Assembly (NCBI GenBank): GCA_035605695.1
Contig: DATNGZ010000050.1
Coordinates: 7,353-71,352, forward strand
Reading direction: 5' to 3'
DNA from: VRUE01 sp035605695
GTDB lineage: Bacteria > Actinomycetota > Thermoleophilia > Solirubrobacterales > 70-9
Length of the DNA stretch: 64,000 nt
Part shown: piece by piece, positions 1-7,974 of the stretch
How positions within the stretch are numbered: position 1 is the first letter of the stretch
Layout of the letters: every line of letters begins with the position of its first letter
Position numbers and translations under genes: made by a program
Notes under the pieces: model-generated
Seen by the model: the letters and a program-made list of their open reading frames with translations, nothing else
Database searches by the model: none
Told to the model about the DNA's origin: nothing

Positions 1-681
1 GCCGATTTCCAGCAGCGTCTGCAGGTAGCGCAGCTGCAGCGAGGCCGGGTTGGTGCTGATGATGTCGGCCGCATCGGTGAGCTTCTGCGCCGCCTGGTAC
101 TCGCCCTCGGAGTTGATGATCTTGGCCCGCCGCTCGCGCTCGGCCTCGGCCTGCCTGGCGATCGCGCGCTGCATCTGTTCGGGGATTTCGACGTCCTTGA
201 TCTCGACCGCGGTCACCTTCACGCCCCAGGGCTCGGTCGACTCGTCGATGATCTTCTGCAGCTCTTCGTTGAGCCGCTCGCGCTCGGAGAGCAGCTGGTC
301 GAATTCGGCCTTGCCGAGCACCGAGCGCAGCGCCGTCTGGGAGATCTGCGAGGTGGCGATGAGGAAGTTTTCGACCTCGGTGATCGCCCGGTTGGAGTCA
401 ACCACGCGGAAGTAGGCGACGGCGTTGACGCTGGCCGGGACGTTGTCGCGGGTGATCACCTCCTGCGGCGGGATGTTCAGCGTCACCGTGCGCAGGTCGA
501 CCCGGACCATGCGGTCGATCATCGGGATCAGCAGGATCAGGCCCGGCCCCTTGGTCGCGATCAGGCGACCGAGGCGGAAGATCACGCCGCGCTCGTACTC
601 GCGCAGGACCTTCACTGAGGAGCCGATCGCGATCAGGGCGAAGATCGCCACCACGATCAGCACTCCTCCAACGACTGCCAT
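1..681 (-). CDS. Slipin / stomatin-like SPFH (band 7) membrane protein, C-terminus cut by the window edge
   Basis: The reading frame starts at an ATG complementary to 679-681 and runs off the left edge (227 codons seen). An N-terminal hydrophobic helix (about residues 2-22) is followed by RLGRLIATKGPGL and VDLRTVTLNIPPQEVIT, the usual opening of slipin SPFH domains. A charged helical region (QRAIARQAEAERERRAK) then leads to LQLRYLQTLLEIG, also typical of slipins. Family members oligomerise at the membrane and organise microdomains. The start overlaps the NfeD stop by one base (TGATG on the coding strand), so the two are translationally coupled. NfeD-slipin pairs are a well-known partnership, which strengthens both calls. 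Confidence 0.9.
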   Translation of the reverse strand, partial: MAVVGGVLIVVAIFALIAIGSSVKVLREYERGVIFRLGRLIATKGPGLILLIPMIDRMVRVDLRTVTLNIPPQEVITRDNVPASVNAVAYFRVVDSNRAITEVENFLIATSQISQTALRSVLGKAEFDQLLSERERLNEELQKIIDESTEPWGVKVTAVEIKDVEIPEQMQRAIARQAEAERERRAKIINSEGEYQAAQKLTDAADIISTNPASLQLRYLQTLLEIG

Positions 682-1154
682 CAGCTTGCTCCTTGCTCGG
701 CTTGGCCAGCGGGCGGCTCGGCACTCACCACGAGGGTCAATCCCTCGACCGCCTCGACCCTGACTCTATCCCCAAGCTCGACCCGGCTCGCGCTGTCTGC
801 AACGCGGGCGTTCCAGAGCGCCCCCTCGATCCAGACCTGGCCTTCCGGGTCGAGGGTACCCCGGGCCTCAGCCGCGGCCCCGACCAACTCCTCAGCGCCG
901 GTGCGCGGCGGCCTCTCGTGGGCCTCGATCACCTTGCGGGTAATGAAGTAGAAGGCGACGAGGGAGAGCACGCCGAGCGCGATCAGGGCCGGGCCGACGT
1001 AGTCGGCGGCGCTGCTGTCGGACTCCAGGGCGAGGACGCCCCCGGCCATCAGCCCGAGCGCTCCCAATGCCGCCAGCACGCCGCCGGTCGAGAGCAACAG
1101 CTCGCTGACGAGCAGGGCGATGCCGAGCAGAGCGACGATGACGGCTGCGTCCAT
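681..1154 (-). CDS. NfeD-family membrane protein (slipin partner)
   Basis: 157 residues. It begins MDAAVIVALLGIALLVSE with two or three hydrophobic segments in the first 85 residues (for example VGPALIALGVLSLVAFYF). A soluble C-terminal part follows (GTLDPEGQVWIEGALWNA, then LGDRVRVEAVEGLTLVV), the OB-fold signature of NfeD proteins. This is the short form without the serine-protease domain. It overlaps the slipin start by one base. The start lies only 7 bases after the stop of the upstream thioredoxin-like gene, so the three probably form one transcript. Confidence 0.88.
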   Translation of the reverse strand: MDAAVIVALLGIALLVSELLLSTGGVLAALGALGLMAGGVLALESDSSAADYVGPALIALGVLSLVAFYFITRKVIEAHERPPRTGAEELVGAAAEARGTLDPEGQVWIEGALWNARVADSASRVELGDRVRVEAVEGLTLVVSAEPPAGQAEQGAS

Positions 1155-1161
1155 GGTCCGA

Positions 1162-1761
1162 TTATCCGCTTTCGGGGGCGGCACCTTCGCCGAGGGCGTA
1201 GCGCTCGATGTCTTCGCGCAGTTGCGCGTCGTCGGTATAGGGCTTCTGCTGCAGGAAGACGAGCTTCCCCTGGCGGTCGTAGAAGGCGGTGACGGGAAGG
1301 CCCCTTCCGCCAAGTTCGTTGGCGATTCCTCCGTCTCCGTCGGTGTAGCTCGGATACGGGACGGGGGCCTCTTCGAGGAAGGTTTTCGCCGCGTCGTCGG
1401 CGTCTTGACTATTGACGCCGAGGAAGGCGACGCGCTTGCCGAATTCGGCGGCGCCCTTCTGCAGGGTGGGGAACTCAAAGCGACAGGGGCCGCACCAGGA
1501 GGCCCAGACGTTGACCACGGCGGGGTAGCCGTGCAGCGCGGCGATCCGCTTGTCGAAAGCTTCGGAGCCTCCCGGCAGCAGCTGGTCGGCCTGCTTGTGC
1601 AGCGCGGCAAGCGGCGCCGGTGAGCCGGCGAGGGCCTTCGCGTAATCGGGGTGCTGACCGCCGTAATCGCCGCCGGAGTTGGCACCGCAACCAGTTCCAA
1701 CCATGGCCGCGACCGCTGCCAGCGCAAGGCAAATTGCCAACTGTGGACCCGCCTTGGTCAA
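1162..1761 (-). CDS. TlpA/ResA-like thioredoxin-fold lipoprotein
   Basis: A lipoprotein signal (hydrophobic stretch ending in VGTGC, lipobox Cys near residue 25) precedes a thioredoxin fold with the active site WASWCGPCRFEFP and the cis-Pro region GRGLPVTAFYD. Such proteins reduce extracytoplasmic disulfides, often for cytochrome c maturation, and a Ccm block lies about 8 kb away. There is no ATG: the frame is open upstream, and I chose a TTG (1759-1761) that keeps a Lys before the hydrophobic core. A second TTG 21 bases further in has a better Shine-Dalgarno (AAGGCGGG). It is divergent from the helicase gene. Confidence 0.8.
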   Translation of the reverse strand: MTKAGPQLAICLALAAVAAMVGTGCGANSGGDYGGQHPDYAKALAGSPAPLAALHKQADQLLPGGSEAFDKRIAALHGYPAVVNVWASWCGPCRFEFPTLQKGAAEFGKRVAFLGVNSQDADDAAKTFLEEAPVPYPSYTDGDGGIANELGGRGLPVTAFYDRQGKLVFLQQKPYTDDAQLREDIERYALGEGAAPESG

Positions 1762-1914
1762 TTCCTTGATTACAATACGTATGTTCGGTTCGTGGGTGCG
1801 ATCGCGGATCGGACTGCTGAGAGCGCCGGGGGGAGCAGATAGGCCGTCCGGCATCCTCGTCCTAATGCCCTCGCCCACGTCTACGTGCGGCAGGGACGGA
1901 ACCCGAAAGCCTTC

Positions 1915-4581
1915 ATGGCCAAGACCAGCGACGTTGCCGCGCCAGCGGCAGTTCCATCGAGTGCCGACATTGAGCGGGCCGCTAAGTTCGTCCGCGAGCC
2001 CTTCCTGCTCGACGGTGAGGGACCGGAGGCGCTTGCTCCGGGGACGGCCCGACGCCGCGCGCTCGACGCCGCACTGAAGGAGCTCGACGAGGGGGCCGAG
2101 GATCCCTCGATCGAGTGGCGCCGCGCTTTCTCGTTGCTGCTGGGGCTGGAGCGGCTGCTTGCCGACGAACCGCCGAAACTGCGCGACGGGGCAGAACTCA
2201 ATCCCCACCAGGTCGACGCGCTCTCCGGCACGCTGACCGAGCTGATGGCCGAGCAGCAGATCGCGATCGTCGCCGAGGCCAACGGCAACGGCGCGGCGGC
2301 AGCTGCGGCCGATAAGGCAGCGCCGACGAAAAAGGCTGTGGAGCGGGAAGCCGAAGATGCTGAGGAAAACGGCGACGGTGATGAGCTCGAGGACGAGGAC
2401 CTCGCCCCCGACGAGGAGCCGATGGATTGGGAGGAGCAGCCCGCCGACGACGAGGAGACGATCGAGGAGGCCCCCGACGACCCGGGCGCCGAGCGGCGCT
2501 TCTGGTTTGAGCACGCGACCGGGGCCGGCAAGACCGTCGCCGCGGTCGGCTTCATCGACGCCACTCGCACCGGCGGCGTGCTGATCCTCACCCACCGCCG
2601 CAACCTCGTCGACCAGTTCATCGGTGAGATCTCCGACCGCGGTTACAAGGAGCGCCTGCGCCCGCCGCTGATGGGCGACCGCGACGACCCCGACGGCCCG
2701 GTCACGGTTGAGACCTACCAGTGGTTCGTGCGCAACCACAAGAAAATCTCCGACGCCTACTCGATCGTGATCTGCGACGAGGCGCACACGGCGCTGGGCG
2801 AGAAGACCAGCGCTTGCATCCGCGCCTGGGTCGGCCCCGTCTTCATCGGCATGACCGCGACCGGGGCGCTGATTGCTCGCCACGTCGCCGACCTCTTCCC
2901 GACCCAGACCTCGCGCTTCGACTTGATTCAGGCGGCGCGGCGCGGCGTGATCTCACCGCTGCGCTGCATGCGGATCCCGCCCGGCCCCGGCGTTCGCACG
3001 ATCGCCAAGGTGCCGCTGCGCAAAGGTGAGGTTGACCAGGACTTCGACCAGGAGGAGCTGGCCGCGCTGCTCGACCAGGAGCCCTTCAATGTCGCGATCG
3101 CCGACCTCTACAAGACCCGCTTCGACGGCATGCCCGGTGTCCTCTACACCGCCGGCGTACAGCACGCCAAGAACGTCGCCCGGGCGCTGGTTGCCGCCGG
3201 CGTCTCCGCCCGCGCTGTCTCCGGCGAGACGCCGAAGCGCGAACTGGCCGAGATCCTCGCCGGCTTCGAGCGCGGCGAGGTCGACGTGCTCTGCAACGCG
3301 ATGCTGCTCGCCGAGGGTTGGAACTCGCCGCGGGCGACGCTCTGCATGCACCTGGCGCCGACCGCCTCGCGGCGGATCTATCAGCAGCGGGTCGGCCGCG
3401 TGACCCGCCGCGCCCCGGGCAAGGAGGCCGGCCTGGTGATCGACTTCGTCCACCCGGCGACGACCCACGACGAGACGATCGTCACCCTGCACAGCCTGCT
3501 CGACCGCGACGTCTACCGCGGCGGCGCGATCGTGATTGGCCCGGTGCGGCGGGCGCGCGGGCGGCGGATCCGGGTCGAGCGGCGGATCGTCCCGGTTGCC
3601 GACTCCGAGGAGCGCCGCATGCAGGTGCTCGAACGCGAGCTCTGGCGGATCGCGGTGGAGAACCTCGACTATCCCGAGCAGCACGCCTGGGCCGCACTCG
3701 CCGGGGCGCGGGTCAACCCGCAGGGCTGGCGCCGCGGGCGGGCGATCCTGCAGGGTTCCGGTTCGAAAGAGCTGCGCCGCCGCTTCCTGCTCACCTGCGT
3801 GCAGCGCAACCGTAACTCGCAGCTGAAACTGAAAGCGCTGAGCGAGATCGCCGACCTCGGCGACGCCGAGGCCTTCGACGATGCGATTGACATCGTCGGC
3901 ACCTGGAGCCGCGAGGACAAGCGGGCGGGGACGAAAACACTTCTGCAGGCGCTGGTCGACAAGCGGATCGGCCGTCGCGACCAGGCGCAGGCGTGGGTCT
4001 GGCGGCTCGCTTCCTACACCCCGGAGCTGCACGAAGAGTACGCGGTGCAACGCTGGCCGGAGACGAAGCGGCTGCTCGGATTGCTGGTCAACTCTTCCGG
4101 ACGGGCGCACGGGCGCAACGCCCGCCGGCTGGTGCATTCGGCGCGCAAACAGGACCGCCGCCTCGCCGTGGCGCTGCTCGCCGGTGCGGTCTCGCACACG
4201 CCCGAGGGCGAAGAGGTGCTGCGCGGGGCCCGCATGCGGATGGCCCGCAAGCCCTCGGCGATCGCCCGCGAGCTGCTGCGCAACTTCCCCAAGGGCGGCA
4301 AGCGCCGCTCCAAACGCGGCAAGCGCAAAGGCGGGGGGGAGCAGGGCGAGGGTCAGGGCAATAAGTCGAAAGGTCAGGGCAAAGCCAGGGCCAAACGCAA
4401 AGGCCGCTCGCGCGCCGAGAAGGCGAAAGCCGAGGCCGAGGCAGCGAAGAAGAACGGCGCCGAGGTCGAGTCCGACTCAGAGGCGCAGCTGGACCTCACC
4501 GGCGCCGAGGCTGACCCGGTCCCCGCCGGGGACGACGACGATCAGGTTGCCGCGGTCGTCGATTCCGCTGGCGACTCCTGA
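1915..4581 (+). CDS. DEAD/DEAH-box superfamily 2 helicase with acidic linker and Lys/Arg-rich tail
   Basis: 888 residues from ATG 1915; an in-frame GTG at 1885 is possible but less likely. Helicase motifs are clear: Walker A ATGAGKT near residue 200, DEAH (VICDEAH) near 286, GMTAT near 311 and motif VI QRVGRVTRR near 489. An Asp/Glu-rich segment (about residues 125-190) lies directly before Walker A. The C-terminus (about 790-845) is a Lys/Arg-rich tail suited to nucleic-acid binding. The middle 300 residues after the helicase core are not recognised. Its last 105 bases overlap the 3' end of birA on the other strand. A role in DNA repair or RNA remodelling is inference only. Confidence 0.85.
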   Translation: MAKTSDVAAPAAVPSSADIERAAKFVREPFLLDGEGPEALAPGTARRRALDAALKELDEGAEDPSIEWRRAFSLLLGLERLLADEPPKLRDGAELNPHQVDALSGTLTELMAEQQIAIVAEANGNGAAAAAADKAAPTKKAVEREAEDAEENGDGDELEDEDLAPDEEPMDWEEQPADDEETIEEAPDDPGAERRFWFEHATGAGKTVAAVGFIDATRTGGVLILTHRRNLVDQFIGEISDRGYKERLRPPLMGDRDDPDGPVTVETYQWFVRNHKKISDAYSIVICDEAHTALGEKTSACIRAWVGPVFIGMTATGALIARHVADLFPTQTSRFDLIQAARRGVISPLRCMRIPPGPGVRTIAKVPLRKGEVDQDFDQEELAALLDQEPFNVAIADLYKTRFDGMPGVLYTAGVQHAKNVARALVAAGVSARAVSGETPKRELAEILAGFERGEVDVLCNAMLLAEGWNSPRATLCMHLAPTASRRIYQQRVGRVTRRAPGKEAGLVIDFVHPATTHDETIVTLHSLLDRDVYRGGAIVIGPVRRARGRRIRVERRIVPVADSEERRMQVLERELWRIAVENLDYPEQHAWAALAGARVNPQGWRRGRAILQGSGSKELRRRFLLTCVQRNRNSQLKLKALSEIADLGDAEAFDDAIDIVGTWSREDKRAGTKTLLQALVDKRIGRRDQAQAWVWRLASYTPELHEEYAVQRWPETKRLLGLLVNSSGRAHGRNARRLVHSARKQDRRLAVALLAGAVSHTPEGEEVLRGARMRMARKPSAIARELLRNFPKGGKRRSKRGKRKGGGEQGEGQGNKSKGQGKARAKRKGRSRAEKAKAEAEAAKKNGAEVESDSEAQLDLTGAEADPVPAGDDDDQVAAVVDSAGDS

Positions 4582-5238
4582 GCCGTCCTCCCAGGAGACC
4601 TCGCGCCCGCGCAGGCCGTCGCGGCGGCGCCACTCGGCGAGCACGTCCTCGTCGCTTGCCGTGACCCAGCGGTCGAGGTGGTCGCTTAGGACTTCGGCGG
4701 CCGCGTGGGGGGTCGGGGGGAGTCCCGTCGGAGCAACAGCGGGGAGGCTCCGTCGGGACTCCCCCCGAGTCCCTGGGGTCGTGGCGAAGAGCGAGACCGC
4801 CGGGTGACGGAGGTCGGCGGGGAACTCGTCCGGAGCAATGGTGAGGTTCAGGCCGATTCCTATTACGGCCCAGCTGTCTTGGGGGCGGGCCTCGATCAGG
4901 ATGCCGGCCAGCTTGCGCCCGTCGAGCCAGACGTCGTTGGGCCACTTGACCATGCACCCGGCGCCGGGACGAAGCGCCTCAGCCGCGGCGCAGACCGCGA
5001 GCGGAACCGAGAGCGGCAGCAGTAGGTGGCGCTGGTCGAGCGGGCGCAGGATCGCCGAGTAGAGCAGTGCTTTGCCGTCGGGGGCGGTCCAGACCCGGCC
5101 GACGCGACCGCGGCCCGCGGTCTGTTCGCGCGCGGTCACCACGGTGCCGCTCGGAGCGCCGGCCGCCGCCAGCTCGCGAGCGCGAGTGTTGGTCGAGTCG
5201 GTGACGCGGTAGTGACGGTGCGGAGCTCCAAACGTCAC
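4477..5238 (-). CDS. birA: Biotin-[acetyl-CoA carboxylase] ligase
   Basis: 253 residues. Visible signatures are DSTNTRARELAAAG, the biotinyl-AMP loop GRGRVGRVW and the catalytic-site strand VKWPNDVWLDGRKLAGIL, with a C-terminal SH3-like domain (GIDDRGNLIVVVPGG). There is no N-terminal helix-turn-helix, so this is a class I, non-repressor BirA. It attaches biotin to carboxyl-carrier subunits; the propionyl-CoA carboxylase at 63134 is a plausible beneficiary. Residues about 157-175, between two family-conserved parts, are encoded by a palindromic element (4713-4768). A 114-bp palindromic repeat begins 3 bases upstream of the start codon. Confidence 0.95.
   Translation of the reverse strand: MTFGAPHRHYRVTDSTNTRARELAAAGAPSGTVVTAREQTAGRGRVGRVWTAPDGKALLYSAILRPLDQRHLLLPLSVPLAVCAAAEALRPGAGCMVKWPNDVWLDGRKLAGILIEARPQDSWAVIGIGLNLTIAPDEFPADLRHPAVSLFATTPGTRGESRRSLPAVAPTGLPPTPHAAAEVLSDHLDRWVTASDEDVLAEWRRRDGLRGREVSWEDGSGVASGIDDRGNLIVVVPGGDRVSLGAGEVQLRL
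4713..4768. repeat. Palindromic element B1, in frame inside birA
   Basis: Two 22-base arms (4713-4734 and 4747-4768) are complementary except for one position. The loop is AACAGCGGGGAG (4735-4746). The loop recurs almost exactly in the element at 36601-36659 (AAAGCGGGGAG), while the arms differ. It adds about 19 residues to BirA without breaking the frame. Confidence 0.75.
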
Positions 5239-5240
5239 TT

Positions 5241-5354
5241 AGGGCCTGTCCGGTAGGGGTTCCGCTTAACTTTTTGGATGGAAACAAACCTGCTGACGCC
5301 GCGAGGTGGACGCCCAAAAAGTACAAGACGCTCCACTCCTACCGGACAGGCCCT
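5241..5354. repeat. Palindromic repeat A1 (family A) between cobA/hemD and birA
   Basis: Outer arms pair over about 19 bases (CTGTCCGGTAGG versus CCTACCGGACAG). An inner stem pairs ACTTTTTGG with CCAAAAAGT. Read on the minus strand it aligns along its whole length with the copies at 7858, 13880 and 41520: CGTCTTGTACTTTTT, then GGCGTCAGCAGG, then AAAAAGTTAAGCGG. It ends at the cobA/hemD stop codon and starts 3 bases before the birA start. Confidence 0.85.
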
Positions 5355-6913
5355 TAGCTCGCCGCGTCTTGCAGCAGCGCTGCGACTAGGCCCTCGATGT
5401 CGTGGCGCTCGGCCTCGACCCCGACCTCAAGATCAGCGTCCCGGGCGGCCTCGCTGGTTACGGGGCCGATCGAGACGATGCGGGCGCTGCTGGGGAAGCG
5501 CCCGCCGAGGGCGCCGGTGATGTTGCGCACGGTCGAGGACGAGGTGAAGGTGACGTAGTCGGCGGCCTGGGCCGCCTCGACGGCGTCGGGCGTTGGCTCC
5601 TCGCGCACGGTCTCGTAGAGGGCGACGACGTCTACCTTGGCGCCGCGGCCGGACAGATGCTCAGGGATCACGTCGCGGGCCTCGGCCGCGCGGGCGACGA
5701 GGACGCGCTTGCCGCTGACCTCGACCTCGCCCAGCGACTCGACCAGCGACTCGGCGACGAAGCGCTCGGGGACAATGTCGGCGGCGATACCATGCGCGGC
5801 TAGAGCCCGTGCTGTGCCGGGCCCAATCGCCGCGACCACTGGGCCGGGCTCAACCGCGACGCCCGATTCCCCCTGCCCTACCTGCTGCTTTTTCGGCCCG
5901 GCGAGCGCTCGCGCATCGAGTCCAGCGGCGCTGAGAGCCTCGAACAGCAGATGCGCCCCATTCGGGCTCGTCAAGCAGATCAGGCTGTAGTCGCCAATCC
6001 TCTCCACTGCACTCCGTACCGCCTCGCTTTCGAGCAGCGGCTCGATCCGGATGGCCGGCAGCTCGACCACCTCGGCGCCGAGCCCGCGCAGCCGCTTCGC
6101 CAGCCCGCTTGCCTGCGCTCGCGCGCGGGTGACGACGACACGGCGGCCGTGGAGGGGACGGCGTTCGAGCCAGGCCAGCGCCTCCCGTCGTTCGACGACT
6201 CGGCCGACCACGATCAGGGCTGGGGCTTTCACATCCTCGCGCTCGACCACCTCGGCGAGCGTGCCGAGGGTGGCAACGACGGTGCGCTGCCCATCCATCG
6301 TGCCGCGCTCCACCGCTGCCGCGGCCTCGTCCGCGTCGCGGCCGGCCTCGATCAGCGCCGCCGCGTTATCGGCGAGGTGCTTGACCCCCATGTAGAAGAC
6401 GAGCGTGCCGGGGAAGCGGGCCAGCGCCTCCCAGTCGAGCGCGCTCTCCTGCTTCTCGGGATCCTCGTGGCCGGTGATGAAGGCGACGGCGGAGGCGTCG
6501 TCGCGGTGGGTGACCGGTATGCCGGCGTACGCAGTGGCGGCAACGCCGGCAGTGATGCCGGGAACGACCTCGAACTCGACCCCGGTCGCGCGCAGCGCTT
6601 CGCCCTCCTCGCCACCGCGGCCAAAGACGAACGGATCGCCGCCCTTCAACCGCACGACGCTCTTGCCGGCCTGGGCGGCCTCGATCAGGCGCTTGCCGAT
6701 CTCCTCCTGGGGCACCGAGGGCTTGCCCGGTGCCTTGCCGACGTAGATCAGCTCGGCGTCGGAGCGAGCCCCGTCGAGCGCTCCTGGCGGAATCAAGCGG
6801 TCGTAATAGATCGCGTCGGCCGAGCCGAGCAACTCCAGCGCGCGCGCCGTCATCAGCCCCGGATCGCCGGGTCCGGCACCGACCAGATAGACGACCCCCG
6901 ACCGAGCGCTCAT
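5354..6913 (-). CDS. cobA-hemD: Fused uroporphyrinogen-III C-methyltransferase / uroporphyrinogen-III synthase
   Basis: 519 residues. The N-terminal half (about 1-245) is a SUMT methyltransferase: VYLVGAGPGDPGLMT, YDRLIP, VVRLKGGDPFVFGRGGEE, VPGITAG and FYMGVKHL. The C-terminal half (about 255-519) is HemD-like, with VVVTRARAQASGLAKRL and YVTFTSSSTVRN. It would close and isomerise hydroxymethylbilane to uroporphyrinogen III and methylate it to precorrin-2 for siroheme or B12. It follows hemC, its substrate supplier. About 17 extra residues (KKQQVGQGESGVAVEPG, near 340-357) sit between AGP and VVAAIGPGT in the synthase half and look like an insertion. Confidence 0.95.
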   Translation of the reverse strand: MSARSGVVYLVGAGPGDPGLMTARALELLGSADAIYYDRLIPPGALDGARSDAELIYVGKAPGKPSVPQEEIGKRLIEAAQAGKSVVRLKGGDPFVFGRGGEEGEALRATGVEFEVVPGITAGVAATAYAGIPVTHRDDASAVAFITGHEDPEKQESALDWEALARFPGTLVFYMGVKHLADNAAALIEAGRDADEAAAAVERGTMDGQRTVVATLGTLAEVVEREDVKAPALIVVGRVVERREALAWLERRPLHGRRVVVTRARAQASGLAKRLRGLGAEVVELPAIRIEPLLESEAVRSAVERIGDYSLICLTSPNGAHLLFEALSAAGLDARALAGPKKQQVGQGESGVAVEPGPVVAAIGPGTARALAAHGIAADIVPERFVAESLVESLGEVEVSGKRVLVARAAEARDVIPEHLSGRGAKVDVVALYETVREEPTPDAVEAAQAADYVTFTSSSTVRNITGALGGRFPSSARIVSIGPVTSEAARDADLEVGVEAERHDIEGLVAALLQDAAS

Positions 6914-6931
6914 CGCCCCACCCTAAGGGGG

Positions 6932-6975
6932 GTGTCTGAGCTAACCCACGGTATGACGTGGGTTAGCTCAGACAC
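6932..6975. terminator. Perfect 18-bp hairpin over the hemC stop codon
   Basis: Arms 6932-6949 and 6958-6975 (GTGTCTGAGCTAACCCAC and its complement) enclose an 8-base loop GGTATGAC. The hemC stop TGA lies inside one arm. No T-tract follows, so it may be an RNA-stabilising or attenuating hairpin rather than a full terminator. It resembles the other palindromic elements placed on stop codons here. Confidence 0.6.
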
Positions 6976-7855
6976 GTCCGCTCCACTTCTCGGCCCGGTT
7001 GAGGATTTTGTGAGCGCCGGTGTCGAGCAGGCGCTTGGCTAGTTCGGCGCCGAGCAGGGTCGGTTCGGCGGCGTCGCCCTCGACGCTGTCGCGGAGCCAC
7101 TCGCTGCCGTCGGGGAGGCCTACGAAGGCCTCGATTCGCATCTGCTCGGAGCGGGCATCGACCTTGGCGTAGACGCCGAGGGGACTGTTGCAGGTCGCGC
7201 CGAGCAGGGAGACGACGGTCCGCTCGGCGGTCAGCTCGCGCAGCGCCGCTTCGTCGACGATCGCATCGACCGCCCGCAGCGCCGCCTCGTCGCCATCGCG
7301 GATCTGCAAGAGCAGTGAGCCCTGGCCGGCGGCAGGGGTCATCGACTCGGTTTGGATCGGGAAGGAGATCTCGTCGGCGCGGCCGAGTCGCCGCAGGCCG
7401 GCAACGGCAAGGACGATCCCATCGAGATCACCCTCGGCCAGCTTGCGCAGTCGCGTGTCGACGTTGCCGTGCAGCTCACCAACCTTCAGGTCAGGACGGG
7501 CGGCAAGCAGCTGTGCAGCCCGTCGCAGGCTCGCGGTGCCGACCTTGGCGCCCTCGGGCACGTCGTCGAGCGAGGTCCCAGCGCCGATCCAAGCATCGCG
7601 CGGATCCTCGCGCCCGGGCACCGCAGCGAGCATCAGCCCATCAGTCAGCTCGGCCGGCAAGTCCTTAGCCGAGTGCACCCCGATCTCAGCCTCACCATCA
7701 AGCAGCGCCCGCTCAACACCTCTCACAAAGCGCGCCTTGTCGCCAACCTCTCCATCAGAAGCGACCTCGACCAGCTCAGCTCCGCCAAGCATCTCGCCGA
7801 CTTGGCTGGCCTGAGCTATTGCCAGTGCGCTGCCTCGAGTGGCGATTCGCAGCAT
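6968..7855 (-). CDS. hemC: Porphobilinogen deaminase (hydroxymethylbilane synthase)
   Basis: 295 residues starting MLRIATRGSALAIAQ at ATG 7853-7855. Family landmarks are FVRGVERALLDGEAEIGVHSAKDLP, GTASLRRAAQLLA, LHGNVDTRLRKL, the catalytic-pocket stretch TPAAGQGSLLLQ and the dipyrromethane-cofactor Cys region LLGATCNSPLGVYA. It polymerises four porphobilinogens to hydroxymethylbilane. The frame is open further upstream into repeat A2, but only the chosen start matches the family N-terminus. No clear Shine-Dalgarno is seen. Confidence 0.96.
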   Translation of the reverse strand: MLRIATRGSALAIAQASQVGEMLGGAELVEVASDGEVGDKARFVRGVERALLDGEAEIGVHSAKDLPAELTDGLMLAAVPGREDPRDAWIGAGTSLDDVPEGAKVGTASLRRAAQLLAARPDLKVGELHGNVDTRLRKLAEGDLDGIVLAVAGLRRLGRADEISFPIQTESMTPAAGQGSLLLQIRDGDEAALRAVDAIVDEAALRELTAERTVVSLLGATCNSPLGVYAKVDARSEQMRIEAFVGLPDGSEWLRDSVEGDAAEPTLLGAELAKRLLDTGAHKILNRAEKWSGRV

Positions 7856-7857
7856 CA

Positions 7858-7974
7858 GCGCGCCAATCCCGGTAGGGGTGGAACGTCTTGTACTTTTTGG
7901 GCAGGCGCTAGCGGCGTCAGCAGGGAACTCTCGACCCAAAAAGTTAAGTGGAACCCCTACCGGGATTGGCGCGC
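7858..7974. repeat. Palindromic repeat A2 (family A) between hemA and hemC
   Basis: Arms of about 21 bases are perfectly complementary (CGCCAATCCCGGTAGGGGT and ACCCCTACCGGGATTGGCG). The interior carries the family core CGTCTTGTACTTTTTGGG, GGCGTCAGCAGGG and CCCAAAAAGTTAAG. The right arm encodes the last residues of HemA and its TAA stop. The left arm ends 2 bases before the hemC start codon. Confidence 0.88.

Noticed and set aside
5241..5354. Family A repeats as insertion sequences
   Set aside because: They are only about 105-117 bp, contain no ORF, and no transposase gene is present in the window. They can at most be non-autonomous elements.
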